A program made the translations under genes and the position numbers. A DNA stretch of 42,000 bases, taken from the NCBI RefSeq assembly GCF_010500995.1, contig NZ_QVMK01000027.1, positions 1-42,000 of the forward strand, read 5' to 3'. The DNA comes from Bacteroides sp. 224 (GTDB lineage Bacteria > Bacteroidota > Bacteroidia > Bacteroidales > Bacteroidaceae). Below the pieces are notes generated by a model. That model worked only from the letters and a program-made list of their open reading frames with translations. It was not told where the DNA came from and did no database searches. Positions 16,388-24,991 of the stretch are shown piece by piece. How positions within the stretch are numbered: the stretch's first letter is position 1; every line of letters starts with the position of its first letter.

Positions 16388-17622
16388 TGAAGGAAATATT
16401 AGAGAATTTATACAATATGACTGCTTTCAGTAATATTATTGCTGAACCGCAGTTTCTGATAATGTATCTGATTGCTTTCGTCTTACTTTATCTGGGCATC
16501 AAGAAACAGTATGAACCTCTTTTGCTGGTTCCTATTGCTTTTGGGGTGTTGTTGGCTAACTTCCCGGGTGGAGAGATGGGCATAATTCAGGCCAATGAGG
16601 CAGGAAATGTACTAATCAAAGGTGTAGAGAAGAATATTTGGGAGATGCCTCTCCATGATATTGCTCATGAAATGGGGTTGATGAACTTTCTCTACTATAT
16701 GCTGATTAAAACAGGATTCCTTCCTCCGATAATCTTTATGGGGGTAGGGGCGTTGACCGACTTTGGTCCGATGTTGCGTAACCTGCGTTTGTCTATTTTT
16801 GGAGCGGCTGCCCAGTTGGGCATCTTTACGGTGTTGCTGGTAGCTATATTGATGGGCTTTACTCCTAAGGAGGCAGCTTCATTAGGAATTATTGGTGGTG
16901 CAGATGGACCAACAGCTATTTTTACTACCATTAAACTGGCCCCTCATTTATTAGGACCGATTGCTATTGCGGCTTATTCATATATGGCATTGGTTCCGGT
17001 AATCATTCCTTTGGTAGTAAAGCTCTTCTGTACAAAGAAAGAACTTTGTATCAATATGAAAGAGGAAGAAAAGAAATTTCCTTCTAAAACCGAGTTCAAG
17101 AATATGCGTGTATTGAAGATTATCTTCCCGATAGCAGTTACTACAGTTGTAGCCTTATTTGTGCCTAGTGCTGTTCCTTTGGTGGGTATGTTGATGTTTG
17201 GTAACCTGGTGAAAGAAATAGGAACCAATACTTTCAGACTATTTGATGCTGCCTCCAACAGCATAATGAATGCTGCAACTATTTTCTTGGGGCTCTGCGT
17301 GGGTGCTACTATGACTACCGAGGCTTTCCTAAACTGGACTACCATTGGTATTGTGGTAGGAGGTTTCCTTGCATTTGCTATTTCCATTGCGGGAGGAATA
17401 TTCTTTGTGAAGTTCTTCAATCTATTTACCAAGAAGAAAATCAATCCATTGATTGGAGCAACAGGGCTGAGTGCTGTACCTATGGCGAGCCGTGTAGCAA
17501 ATGAAATCGCATTAAAGTATGATTCTAAAAACCATGTATTGCAATATTGTATGGCAAGTAACATCTCGGGTGTTATTGGGTCGGCAGTTGCGGCAGGCGT
17601 ATTGATTTCTTTCTTAGGATAA
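16387..17622 (+). CDS. oadB: Na+-translocating decarboxylase beta subunit
   Basis: This 411-aa integral membrane protein decarboxylates carboxybiotin and couples it to Na+ export. It has about nine hydrophobic segments and the signature GIIGGADGPTAIFTTIKLAP, in which the Asp is the conserved Na+/proton-binding residue of OadB, MmdB and GcdB proteins. A second conserved region, GLSAVPMASRVAN, lies near the C-terminus. The start ATG overlaps the last base of the alpha-subunit stop (TAATG), indicating coupled translation. The operon supplies a primary Na+ gradient tied to C4-dicarboxylate metabolism. It ends at a clear hairpin 24 bases after the stop. Confidence 0.93.
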   Translation: MKEILENLYNMTAFSNIIAEPQFLIMYLIAFVLLYLGIKKQYEPLLLVPIAFGVLLANFPGGEMGIIQANEAGNVLIKGVEKNIWEMPLHDIAHEMGLMNFLYYMLIKTGFLPPIIFMGVGALTDFGPMLRNLRLSIFGAAAQLGIFTVLLVAILMGFTPKEAASLGIIGGADGPTAIFTTIKLAPHLLGPIAIAAYSYMALVPVIIPLVVKLFCTKKELCINMKEEEKKFPSKTEFKNMRVLKIIFPIAVTTVVALFVPSAVPLVGMLMFGNLVKEIGTNTFRLFDAASNSIMNAATIFLGLCVGATMTTEAFLNWTTIGIVVGGFLAFAISIAGGIFFVKFFNLFTKKKINPLIGATGLSAVPMASRVANEIALKYDSKNHVLQYCMASNISGVIGSAVAAGVLISFLG

Positions 17623-17645
17623 ACAAACCCTTACAATAAAAAATA

Positions 17646-17680
17646 ACCCGGATATTGCAGAACAAAATATCCGGGTATTT
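17646..17680 (+). terminator. Terminator of the oxaloacetate decarboxylase operon
   Basis: A perfect 11-bp stem (ACCCGGATATT 17646-17656 with AATATCCGGGT 17666-17676), loop of nine bases, is followed by ATTTTC. Confidence 0.88.
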
Positions 17681-17865
17681 TCTTGAAAAGCTTTGAGAGA
17701 GAGAAACTAAAATAAGGTTTAGATTAACTGTACTAACTTAAAAAAATCCTAATAATCTATTGGTGAAAATCTTATGTCTTAATCTTATAATGCAAATATA
17801 AGGAGGGTGATTTCCCTAAAGATGTATTTTTCCCTAATAGGTAATAGGGAAATCCCTATAAATAC

Positions 17866-17901
17866 AAAAGAGGGAATTCAATAATGAACTCCCTCTTTTT
17901 G
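17866..17901 (-). terminator. Terminator of rpmE2
   Basis: AAAAGAGGGAATTCA (17866-17880) pairs with TGAACTCCCTCTTTT (17884-17898) with one mismatch and a 3-base loop. It lies 26 bases downstream of the rpmE2 stop on the minus strand, with A/T runs on both sides, so it can act in both directions. The rest of the 17690-17865 gap shows only several TCCCTA motifs and a 7-bp hairpin (about 17830-17851). Confidence 0.82.
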
Positions 17902-17926
17902 TATCTGTCTTTATATAGTGGACTGA

Positions 17927-18181
17927 TTACTTCTTATTACGGTTTCCGTAACGGCTCATGAACTTATCAACACGTCCTGCTGTATCTACCAATTTAGACT
18001 TACCAGTGTAGAAAGGGTGAGAAGTACTAGAGATTTCAAGCTTTACCAATGGATAAGTTTCGCCTTCAAACTCAATAGTTTCTTTTGTATTAACAGTTGA
18101 TTGTGACAAAAACACATCTCCGTTTGACATGTCTTTAAATACTACCGGACGATAGTTTTCAGGATGAATACCTTTTTTCAT
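17927..18181 (-). CDS. rpmE2: 50S ribosomal protein L31, type B
   Basis: This 84-aa ribosomal protein starts [19 protein letters not shown] and includes the segment [20 protein letters not shown], both hallmarks of L31. The zinc-binding cysteines of the classical type are absent, placing it in the zinc-independent type B group. It is transcribed alone on the minus strand with its own promoter (TATCTTTG at 18255-18262) and terminator. In many bacteria type B L31 replaces the zinc form under zinc limitation. In Bacteroides it seems to be the standard form, so regulation by zinc should not be assumed. Confidence 0.96.
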   Translation of the reverse strand: MKKGIHPENYRPVVFKDMSNGDVFLSQSTVNTKETIEFEGETYPLVKLEISSTSHPFYTGKSKLVDTAGRVDKFMSRYGNRNKK

Positions 18182-18254
18182 TTCAGAATATATTCTTTTA
18201 ATTATTATTTCGTTTACTATTTGGTAAGAATAGTGTAATGGTCTTTTTCAGAGC

Positions 18255-18285
18255 GCAAAGATAACACTTTTGTTTTGAACCGAAA
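18255..18285 (-). promoter_or_regulatory. rpmE2 promoter
   Basis: On the minus strand TATCTTTG (18255-18262) matches the Bacteroides -7 consensus TAnnTTTG exactly, and TTTC (18282-18285) lies 19 bases upstream as a -33 element. The start codon is 74 bases downstream, leaving room for a leader of the kind used in ribosomal-protein control; no such structure was identified. Confidence 0.75.
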
Positions 18286-18366
18286 AAAAAGAGAAGTAAA
18301 AAAACGCAGTCTCCGTTTTTTTTTAGAACTTTGTTGGATGTAAATCAGTGAATTAATGAAGTGTTT

Positions 18367-19389
18367 ATGAAAAAATGGATTATTCTTGGTTGTGTATTGC
18401 TGCTGTTTTGCGTGTGTACTTCCGTACGGCATACACAAAAAACAAAAGGATTATATAGTATAGCATTTTATAATGTGGAAAACTTGTTCGATACCGTGCC
18501 CGATCCGGGGAAGAATGATGCCGAATATCTTCCTTACGGAACGAAAGAATGGAATACTGAAAAGTATACCGCTAAGCTAAAGAAAATTGCGCAAGTTTTA
18601 AGCGAACTGGGACGGGATAAAACTTCCCAAGGTCCTGCCGTAATTGGGTTGGCAGAGGTAGAGAATATATATGCACTTCATGATTTGGTGCGCGAACCTG
18701 CCATTGCCGATATTCATTACGGAATTGTGCATTATGAGGGAGAAGACCGCAGAGGCATTGATTGTGCGTTATTATATGATCCCAAACAATTTAAGCCGGA
18801 GCAAACTGTATTGATTCCTCATAAATATCAAAATAATGATACCACTCATTTAACGCGTGGCTTTTTGTTGGTTAAAGGAAAGTTAGCCAAAGAAGAGGTT
18901 TGTTTCATAGTGAATCATTGGCCTTCTCGTGGAGCAGCAGCACCTGCCCGTATTTGGGCGGCCGGACAGGTAAGGGTTATTACTGATTCATTGACTATTG
19001 CTCATCCCAAACTTAACATTATGGTAATGGGAGATATGAATGATGATCCGATGGATGAAAGCATGACTACCGCATTAGGAGCCAGAAAATATAAGGATGA
19101 AGTAGGTAAAGGCGATTTCTACAACCCCTGGTGGGAAACCCTGGAGGATAAAGGCATAGGAACCTTACTTTATAGAGGTAAGTGGAATCTTTTTGATCAG
19201 ATAGTGTTGTCTTCTACCTTATTAAATAATGAAGGATTGAAATTCGATTCACATGAAGTGTTCTTACGTGATTACCTGATTCAGCAGGGTGGAAAGTATA
19301 AAGGCTCTCCACTTCGTACCCATGGTGGTAAAGAATGGCTGAATGGATATAGCGATCATTTACCTACGATTGTTTATTTGAGGAAGTGA
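18367..19389 (+). CDS. Endonuclease/exonuclease/phosphatase (EEP) family lipoprotein-like hydrolase
   Basis: This 340-aa metal-dependent hydrolase belongs to the DNase I-like EEP fold. Motifs in order are IAFYNVENLFD, AVIGLAEVEN (metal-binding Glu), FIVNHWPSRG (catalytic His), MGDMNDDP (Asp-x-Asn) and YSDHLPTIVY (the Asp-His pair near the end). The N-terminus (KKWIILGCVLLLFCVC) is a signal peptide, perhaps of the lipoprotein type, though no Ala/Gly/Ser precedes either Cys as in a canonical lipobox. The enzyme therefore acts outside the cytoplasm. Its substrate could be nucleic acid, a sphingolipid or an inositol phosphate and is not decidable here. I chose ATG 18367 over the in-frame GTG six bases upstream because it gives a normal MKK signal peptide start. 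Confidence 0.85.
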   Translation: MKKWIILGCVLLLFCVCTSVRHTQKTKGLYSIAFYNVENLFDTVPDPGKNDAEYLPYGTKEWNTEKYTAKLKKIAQVLSELGRDKTSQGPAVIGLAEVENIYALHDLVREPAIADIHYGIVHYEGEDRRGIDCALLYDPKQFKPEQTVLIPHKYQNNDTTHLTRGFLLVKGKLAKEEVCFIVNHWPSRGAAAPARIWAAGQVRVITDSLTIAHPKLNIMVMGDMNDDPMDESMTTALGARKYKDEVGKGDFYNPWWETLEDKGIGTLLYRGKWNLFDQIVLSSTLLNNEGLKFDSHEVFLRDYLIQQGGKYKGSPLRTHGGKEWLNGYSDHLPTIVYLRK

Positions 19390-19536
19390 TAAAAGTAATG
19401 TCTGCAGAAATTGTTTTGCAACCTCTGCTTTACAATTCGATCGAAAAAAACATTATTCTTACTTCTTTTGTATAAAAAAGACCCTGAATGCTTGCTAAAA
19501 TATGTAGTTAGTCCTCCTGTTTCAAACAATAATGTG

Positions 19537-19544
19537 TACTTTTG
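19537..19544 (+). promoter_or_regulatory. Promoter -7 box of the aldolase gene
   Basis: TACTTTTG matches TAnnTTTG exactly and lies 42 bases before the start codon. No good -33 TTTG is seen at the usual distance. The rest of the 197-base gap after the EEP gene shows nothing else. Confidence 0.65.
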
Positions 19545-19586
19545 CGGTGAGTTTTCAAATTCACTAACAATAAATAATAAGAAAAA

Positions 19587-20585
19587 ATGATTGGTTACAA
19601 AGAACTAGGCCTCGTAAACACGAAAGAGATGTTTGCCAAAGCAATTAAAGGCGGATATGCAATTCCAGCTTTTAACTTCAATAATATGGAACAGCTGCAA
19701 GCTATTGTTCAAGCTGCTGCCGAAACTAAATCTCCGGTAATTCTTCAAGTGTCAAAAGGTGCACGTAACTATGCAAACCAAACTTTGCTTCGTTATATGG
19801 CAGAAGGCGCTGTGGCTTATGCTAAGGAGTTGGGTTGGAACAATCCGGAAATCGTACTTCACCTCGACCATGGTGATTCTTTCGAAACATGTAAATCATG
19901 TATCGACATGGGATTCTCTTCAGTAATGATCGACGGTTCTCATCTTCCTTACGATGAAAATGTAGCTCTTACTAAGAAAGTAGTAGAATACGCTCATCAA
20001 TTTGATGTAACAGTAGAAGGCGAATTAGGTGTATTGGCAGGCGTTGAAGATGATGTAGTAGCTGAACACCATACATATACTAAACCCGAAGAAGTAGTAG
20101 ACTTCGTAACTAAAACAGGATGCGACAGTTTGGCAATCTCTATCGGTACTTCTCATGGAGCTAATAAATTCAAACCGGAACAATGTACTCGTAATGCAGA
20201 AGGTGTATTGGTTCCTCCTCCATTGCGTTTCGATGTATTGGAAGGTGTTGAGAAAGAACTTCCCGGATTCCCTATCGTTCTTCATGGAGCATCTTCAGTT
20301 CCACAAGAAGAAGTGGCTACTATCAATAAATACGGTGGTGCATTGAAAGATGCTATCGGTATTCCTGAAGAGCAACTTCGCAAAGCTGCTGCTTCAGCAG
20401 TATGCAAAATCAATATCGACTCTGACAGCCGTTTGGCTATGACTGCTGCTGTACGCGAAGTATTTGCTACTCAACCAGCTGAGTTCGACCCACGTAAATA
20501 CTTAGGTCCTGCTCGCGAAAACATGAAGAAGCTTTATAAACATAAGATAGAAGACGTACTTGGTTCAGCCGGTAAGGCAGAATAA
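19587..20585 (+). CDS. fba: Class II fructose-bisphosphate aldolase
   Basis: This 332-aa zinc enzyme of glycolysis and gluconeogenesis cleaves fructose 1,6-bisphosphate to dihydroxyacetone phosphate and glyceraldehyde 3-phosphate. Key residues are visible: LHLDHGDS with Asp94/His95, VEGELG (144-147), GTSHGA with His190, and VLHGASSVP with His233, the zinc and phosphate-binding set of class II enzymes. The N-terminal PAFNFNNMEQLQAI is also typical. The gene is monocistronic, with a consensus -7 box upstream and a terminator downstream. The codons are regular and favoured, as expected for an abundant protein. Confidence 0.95.
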   Translation: MIGYKELGLVNTKEMFAKAIKGGYAIPAFNFNNMEQLQAIVQAAAETKSPVILQVSKGARNYANQTLLRYMAEGAVAYAKELGWNNPEIVLHLDHGDSFETCKSCIDMGFSSVMIDGSHLPYDENVALTKKVVEYAHQFDVTVEGELGVLAGVEDDVVAEHHTYTKPEEVVDFVTKTGCDSLAISIGTSHGANKFKPEQCTRNAEGVLVPPPLRFDVLEGVEKELPGFPIVLHGASSVPQEEVATINKYGGALKDAIGIPEEQLRKAAASAVCKINIDSDSRLAMTAAVREVFATQPAEFDPRKYLGPARENMKKLYKHKIEDVLGSAGKAE

Positions 20586-20625
20586 GTTTCTCTCATATTT
20601 TCAATTTTAAATAATAAAAGAGGAA

Positions 20626-20655
20626 TATCTGTGACGGATGCTCCTCTTTTTATTT
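20626..20655 (+). terminator. Terminator of the aldolase gene
   Basis: AAAAGAGGA (20626-20634) pairs with TCCTCTTTT (20642-20650), with a short loop, a T-run and flanking A-run. It lies 41 bases after the stop. Confidence 0.78.
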
Positions 20656-20685
20656 GTGTATGCAGGAAAATACAACTCCGATTCC

Positions 20686-20716
20686 TTTGTACATTTAAGC
20701 TAAGTCGCTACTTTTG
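20686..20716 (+). promoter_or_regulatory. Full Bacteroides promoter (-33/-7) of the sensor gene
   Basis: TTTG (20686-20689), exactly 19 bases, then TACTTTTG (20709-20716). Both boxes and the spacing match the Bacteroides housekeeping-sigma consensus. The start codon of the propeller-sensor gene is 28 bases after the -7 box, which supports expression as its own transcript. Confidence 0.82.
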
Positions 20717-20743
20717 TGCACCAATGTTTTATAGAAATTTATT

Positions 20744-23227
20744 ATGAGAGGCACAAATAAATTATTGCGGCTACTATTGCTATTATTAGCATGTTATGGA
20801 GGGGGAAATCAGCTACAAGCGTATGGGCTGAAACAATTAACAGTGAAAGACGGTTTGTCCGATTCACAAGTTTTTTCTGTCTGTCAGGATCGTGACGGAT
20901 TTATATGGCTTGGCTCCAAAAAGGGGCTGGACCGTTTTGATGGATTGGATATGCATCATATTGTATGCGATTCTGTATCTAACTTCTTGGCTAACACCAT
21001 TATTGGTACTACTTTTGAAGCTGAAAGCCGTATCTTTTGGATACAGACGGATGCTGGGTTAGTTCGTTATGATTATGACCAACGAAAAGCAACTGTATTC
21101 GATGAATTCAACCTAAACAGTTGGGTGACTAAAGGACCCGGTGATGAAATTTATGTGGTTAAAGAAGAAGACTACGTTCATTATTATCAGCCTGAAACGA
21201 ATAACTTTATCAAAGTACCTGCCAGAGGGCTGAGAACCGAAGGTATTCAGGATGTATTTGTAGGACCTTCTAATACATTATGGGTATTCTCTGAAATTCC
21301 CGGCAGTCACCGCAGTTATACAATAGAGGAAGATGAGAAAGGCATTAAATTGGTTTCTCAAAACTACTTTCGCCATCAGAATCCCTTGTTGTGGTGCTTC
21401 CACGGCGAGGATGAGGTTTACTTTGTAGACGAAACCTTTACTTTGTACGAATATCATTTATCCGACAAAACCAAACACTACATTCTGGATCTGCGTGCTG
21501 AAGTTGCAAGACGAGGAGATATATCGAGTATAATCAAGCATAAGGGCGATTTTTTTGTAGGGTTTGATACAGATGGTGTATTGCGTATCAGATATTTGAG
21601 CGATCAGAGAGAAAAATATCAAATTGAAACAATTGCGCTTTCTGTCGGGGTATCTTGCTTGTTGGAGGATAAAAACCAAGACATCGTTTGGATAGGAACA
21701 CACGCGGACGGAGTGTATATGTATTATCAGGAACCGGCTTCTTTAGGTGGAATATTGTTTGCCGATTTTAATACTACTGTAGCACATTCGGCTACCACTT
21801 TCTTTTTAGATAAAAATCAAACCTTATGGATGGGTACACGCGGCAGCGGAATGGTAGGAATTCCCGGGTTTAATGATGAATGGATAGACGTTCGTCGTAC
21901 AGAGTCGCTTTCTGTGGGCAACAGTTTGCTGGGTAGCCCGAATGTAAATACAATCGCCCATAGTCATAAAAACCTTTTCTGGATTGGCCATGATAACGGA
22001 TTGAACTATTATTCGTATTCCGAACGCCGGATTAAGACACTTAATATGATGGCAGACGGAAAACCGCTTCGTTATGTACAGTCGGTATGCGAATTGAACG
22101 ATACCACTTTATGGATTGCCACAGCCGGAGAAGGAATTGTAAAAGCAAGAATTTCCGGGACTGTTGATGCTCCTTTGGTAACCTCGGCCAAACGTTTGAT
22201 GCCGGGAAGCGAGTCGGGAGAGCCTGCTCACTTCAATGTAATATACAAAGAGAATGAACAGACGATATGGGTTGGCGGACAAGGCAAGAATGTGTATAAG
22301 ATAGATTCAGCTTCTGAAAGAGTAGAACCTACTGCCCTGGAAAAAGGTAAGCAACAAATAAACCATGTATATACCATTCTGAAAACAGACAATGCTATGT
22401 GGTTTGGAGGTGATGGAGGCTTTGCCCGGTTATCCGGAAGCAGCTTGAATGTATATACTCAAGAGAGCGGATTCCTGCATGATTATGTATATAGCATCAT
22501 GGAAGACAATAATAGTGATCTTTGGCTGACTACCGAGCGTGGAGTAGTGAGATTTGATGTGAAGAAAAACAGCTTCGCTTTGTGTCGTCAATCCGAAGGC
22601 AAAACAGTAACAAACTTTTCACCCAATGCCTGCTATAAATTGCCTGATGGGAATATGATCTTGTTAGGGGGTAGCAATGGCTTTGTAACCATCAACGATC
22701 GGGAATTGAATTTATCGGATGATTATTCTCCTCAAGTATTATTCACCGGTTTATCTATTTTCGGACAAGAAAAGAATCTTGCTAAATATCTTGAAAAGAA
22801 AAGAAGAAAAGAAACCATTCGTTTGAATGAAGATCAGAATGTATTTGCTGTATCATTTGTTGCCACAGATTATTTATATGGAAAGGATTATACCTATTAT
22901 TATAAATTGGATGAGAAAAGCGATTCATGGATCGAAAACGGTACTTCCAATTTAGGTATATTTACTTATCTGCCATCCGGAAATTATACTCTTTCGGTGA
23001 AGTATCGCAATAATGTGTCGGGTAAAGAAAGTAAGGTCTTCTCTGTTGGGGTATATATTCCTTCTCCATGGTATGCTACTTGGTGGGCTTATTTACTTTA
23101 CATTATTGTAGGTGTTGGTATTGTTTATCTGATCCGTTGGATTGTAAAACGGAAACATCAGAAGGAAATCCAACAATTGAAAGCTTCTTATGAAAGTGGA
23201 AGGGTAGAGCCGGAAGTTGAAGAGTAA
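20744..23227 (+). CDS. HTCS-like periplasmic propeller sensor without output domains
   Basis: This 827-aa protein has a signal peptide and a run of Reg_prop beta-propeller repeats (FIWLGSKKGLDRFDG, VWIGTHADGVYMY, LWMGTRGSGM, FWIGHDNGLNYYS, LWIATAGEG, MWFGGDGGFARLSG, LWLTTERGVVRFDV). It also has a Y_Y_Y domain (~715-770; YTYYYKLDEKSDSWIENG) and one membrane helix (~781-800; AYLLYIIVGVGIVYLIRWI). This is the sensor half of Bacteroides hybrid two-component systems. Here it stops after a ~27-residue cytoplasmic tail (KRKHQKEIQQLKASYESGR), with no histidine kinase, receiver or DNA-binding domain. No such remnants were found downstream, where a hairpin and ompA follow. It may signal through a partner or have lost its output; which is unknown. 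It is not next to any sugar-use genes. Confidence 0.85.
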   Translation: MRGTNKLLRLLLLLLACYGGGNQLQAYGLKQLTVKDGLSDSQVFSVCQDRDGFIWLGSKKGLDRFDGLDMHHIVCDSVSNFLANTIIGTTFEAESRIFWIQTDAGLVRYDYDQRKATVFDEFNLNSWVTKGPGDEIYVVKEEDYVHYYQPETNNFIKVPARGLRTEGIQDVFVGPSNTLWVFSEIPGSHRSYTIEEDEKGIKLVSQNYFRHQNPLLWCFHGEDEVYFVDETFTLYEYHLSDKTKHYILDLRAEVARRGDISSIIKHKGDFFVGFDTDGVLRIRYLSDQREKYQIETIALSVGVSCLLEDKNQDIVWIGTHADGVYMYYQEPASLGGILFADFNTTVAHSATTFFLDKNQTLWMGTRGSGMVGIPGFNDEWIDVRRTESLSVGNSLLGSPNVNTIAHSHKNLFWIGHDNGLNYYSYSERRIKTLNMMADGKPLRYVQSVCELNDTTLWIATAGEGIVKARISGTVDAPLVTSAKRLMPGSESGEPAHFNVIYKENEQTIWVGGQGKNVYKIDSASERVEPTALEKGKQQINHVYTILKTDNAMWFGGDGGFARLSGSSLNVYTQESGFLHDYVYSIMEDNNSDLWLTTERGVVRFDVKKNSFALCRQSEGKTVTNFSPNACYKLPDGNMILLGGSNGFVTINDRELNLSDDYSPQVLFTGLSIFGQEKNLAKYLEKKRRKETIRLNEDQNVFAVSFVATDYLYGKDYTYYYKLDEKSDSWIENGTSNLGIFTYLPSGNYTLSVKYRNNVSGKESKVFSVGVYIPSPWYATWWAYLLYIIVGVGIVYLIRWIVKRKHQKEIQQLKASYESGRVEPEVEE

Positions 23228-23259
23228 CGCATAATAATAGAATAGCGAAGTGAACATAG

Positions 23260-23315
23260 AGTCACGAAAACACAGAGAGCATATTAACGCCTTTGTGTTT
23301 TCGTGACTTATTTTT
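23260..23315 (+). terminator. 18-bp inverted repeat/terminator after the sensor gene
   Basis: The arms 23260-23277 and 23291-23308 match at 17 of 18 positions (AGTCACGAAAACACAGAG type), with a 13-base loop and a T-rich tail. The CACAGAG end relates it to the elements at 11341 and 29185. The rest of the gap to ompA (23316-23460) shows no feature. Confidence 0.85.
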
Positions 23316-23460
23316 TATTGCATAGTATTCGTCTTCTAAATTTTCCGCATAAAACTTAAAAGAAGTACTTGAAACGTTATAGAATGTCTATATGCGTAGT
23401 GTAAAATCGTTTATTTAATAAAAAAGGTAAATGAATGTTGTAAGCATCCAAAAGAAATTG

Positions 23461-23468
23461 TTCCTTTG
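23461..23468 (+). promoter_or_regulatory. Likely ompA-family promoter -7 box
   Basis: TTCCTTTG differs from TAnnTTTG at one base and sits 28 bases before the start codon; a TTG at 23438-23440 lies near the -33 position. Confidence 0.5.
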
Positions 23469-23496
23469 CCCCGATTTAATTTAAACAACAACAAAC

Positions 23497-24672
23497 ATGA
23501 AAAAAACTTTGATTATGCTGGCTATTGCCGGCACATCTATTACTTCAGTGTGTGCACAAAATTCTAGTGATTTCAACAAAACTTCGGACAAGTACCAAGT
23601 ATTAACAAACCGTTTTAAAGACAATTGGTTTATTTCTGTAGGAGGTGGTGCTTCTATGTTAATGGGTAACCAAGATGTAAAAGGTAGCTTTGGCGACCGC
23701 ATCAGCCCAACATTGAACGTAGGCGTAGGTAAATGGTTTACTCCCGGTTTAGGATTGCGTTTGCAATACAGTGGTTTAAAAGCTTATGGCTATACTCCTG
23801 ATGCAAGTAATGAGTATGTACGCTATCAATCTGAATCAATGTATAAGCAAAAAATCAGCTATGGAAATCTTCATGGTGATGTATTATTCAACCTAAATTC
23901 TCTTTTCGGTGGATACAATCCGGATCGTGTTTACGAAATTATTCCTTATGTAGGTGCAGGGCTTACTCACACTTATTCGGGAGATAAAACTCAAGCTTTT
24001 GCTGTAAATGCAGGTATCATCAATCGTTTCCGTTTGGGCAATGCATTAGATTTAAACTTGGAATTGAGCGCTATGGGCGTAGAAAACAAGTTCGATAAAG
24101 AAGTCGGTGGTAAGAAAGACTTCGACGGTGTGGTATCGGCAACCTTAGGTTTGACCTACAAGTTTAAAGCACGCGGATTTAAGAAACCACAAGCACAACG
24201 CCAATTGATTTCTGAAGCAGAATTGGCCAATATCCGTTCTAAAATGGGTTCTTTGGCTTCCGAAAACGCAAAGCTGAAACAAGACTTGGCGGCCAAGCCT
24301 ACTACTGTAATAAAGGAAGTAGAGAAAGAAAGTGGTGTTCCTCAAATTGCTCCACGTTCGGTATTCTTTAATATTGGTTCTTCAACAGTTTCTCAACAAG
24401 AATTGGTGAACCTTGGTTTCCTTGCAGACCAAATGAAAGAGTTCCCTAACCTGAAATTCAAATTGGTGGGTTATGCAGATGCTGCTACCGGAACTGCTGA
24501 GAAAAACAAAGCATTAAGTCTTAAACGTGCACAAGCTGTAGTAGATGCATTGGCTACTACTTACGGAATTGAACGTAGCCGCATGACTGTAGATGCAGCA
24601 GGTGGTATTGATAAATTTGCTAAAGACAAAGTGTATTTGAATCGTATGGTACAAATTGAAGTAGCAAAATAA
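23497..24672 (+). CDS. OmpA-family outer membrane protein
   Basis: This 391-aa protein has a signal peptide (…SVCAQ, cleavage near residue 21), an eight-strand beta-barrel region (~40-225, with FISVGGGASMLMGNQ and paired Tyr/Gly strands) and a short coiled coil (~238-275, ISEAELANIRSKMGSLASE). The C-terminal OmpA peptidoglycan-binding domain (~283-391) has GYADAATG and LSLKRAQAVVDAL, which supply the conserved Asp and Arg that bind the peptidoglycan peptide. It resembles the abundant OmpA proteins of Bacteroides, which link the outer membrane to the wall and shape vesicles and immune contact. Favoured codons, a near-consensus promoter and a strong terminator fit a highly expressed single gene. 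Confidence 0.93.
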   Translation: MKKTLIMLAIAGTSITSVCAQNSSDFNKTSDKYQVLTNRFKDNWFISVGGGASMLMGNQDVKGSFGDRISPTLNVGVGKWFTPGLGLRLQYSGLKAYGYTPDASNEYVRYQSESMYKQKISYGNLHGDVLFNLNSLFGGYNPDRVYEIIPYVGAGLTHTYSGDKTQAFAVNAGIINRFRLGNALDLNLELSAMGVENKFDKEVGGKKDFDGVVSATLGLTYKFKARGFKKPQAQRQLISEAELANIRSKMGSLASENAKLKQDLAAKPTTVIKEVEKESGVPQIAPRSVFFNIGSSTVSQQELVNLGFLADQMKEFPNLKFKLVGYADAATGTAEKNKALSLKRAQAVVDALATTYGIERSRMTVDAAGGIDKFAKDKVYLNRMVQIEVAK

Positions 24673-24699
24673 TCTGCTTACAATTACAGCACACATATC

Positions 24700-24730
24700 A
24701 GAGGAGGGTTAATGGCTCTCCTCTTTTTTT
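24700..24730 (+). terminator. Terminator of the ompA-family gene
   Basis: AGAGGAG (24700-24706) pairs with CTCCTCT (24718-24724), extended by two more pairs, with a 7-base loop and a T-run of seven. Confidence 0.88.
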
Positions 24731-24772
24731 GCTACCTGTGATAGATGCGTATGATGCTTCTTATGCCAGCTT

Positions 24773-24880
24773 TTGCCACGGCCGCGGCAAAGTTTTGTCA
24801 CGGCCGTGGTCAAATCTTGTTGCGGCCGCAGCAGAATCTTGTTGCGGCCGTGGAAAAACCTCGTTGCGGCCGTAGCAAAA
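24773..24880. repeat. Five CGGCCG palindromes at exact 22-bp spacing
   Basis: CGGCCG cores lie at 24779, 24801, 24823, 24845 and 24867, each exactly 22 bases apart. Each sits inside a wider, imperfect palindrome (for example TTGCCACGGCCGCGGCAA at 24773-24790 and TGCGGCCGCA at 24821-24830). Between cores the sequence is close to CAAAATCTTGTTG. The block is strikingly GC-rich for this genome. It sits between the ompA-family terminator and the promoter of the DUF6493/SWIM operon. A 64-codon reading frame across it is an effect of the repeat and not a gene. Confidence 0.92.
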
Positions 24881-24956
24881 TCTTGCTAAAGCAATCAAAA
24901 AAATACTGTAGGGGAATTTATTCAACGAAGATTGGGTAAAATCGGTTAGTTGATGT

Positions 24957-24964
24957 TATATTTG
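24957..24964 (+). promoter_or_regulatory. Promoter -7 box of the DUF6493/SWIM operon
   Basis: TATATTTG matches the Bacteroides -7 consensus exactly, 27 bases before the start codon. TTG at 24932-24934 is a weak -33 candidate. Confidence 0.65.
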
Positions 24965-24991
24965 CCATTAAACAGAAAAGAATAGCGCACA

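Noticed and set aside
16974..17564. 196-codon minus-strand frame
   Set aside because: It lies entirely antisense to the well-supported oadB gene and has no family features.
17690..17865. Regulatory RNA or riboswitch in the gap between oadB and rpmE2
   Set aside because: Only TCCCTA repeats and a 7-bp hairpin are seen; no known riboswitch core is recognisable, and the adjacent genes converge here so this is a 3' region.
20155..20346. Short frame inside the aldolase gene
   Set aside because: Same strand but another frame of a strongly conserved gene; no independent support.
24745..24939. 64-codon frame across the CGGCCG array
   Set aside because: Its sequence is produced by the 22-bp repeat and it starts right after the ompA-family terminator; no conserved protein features.
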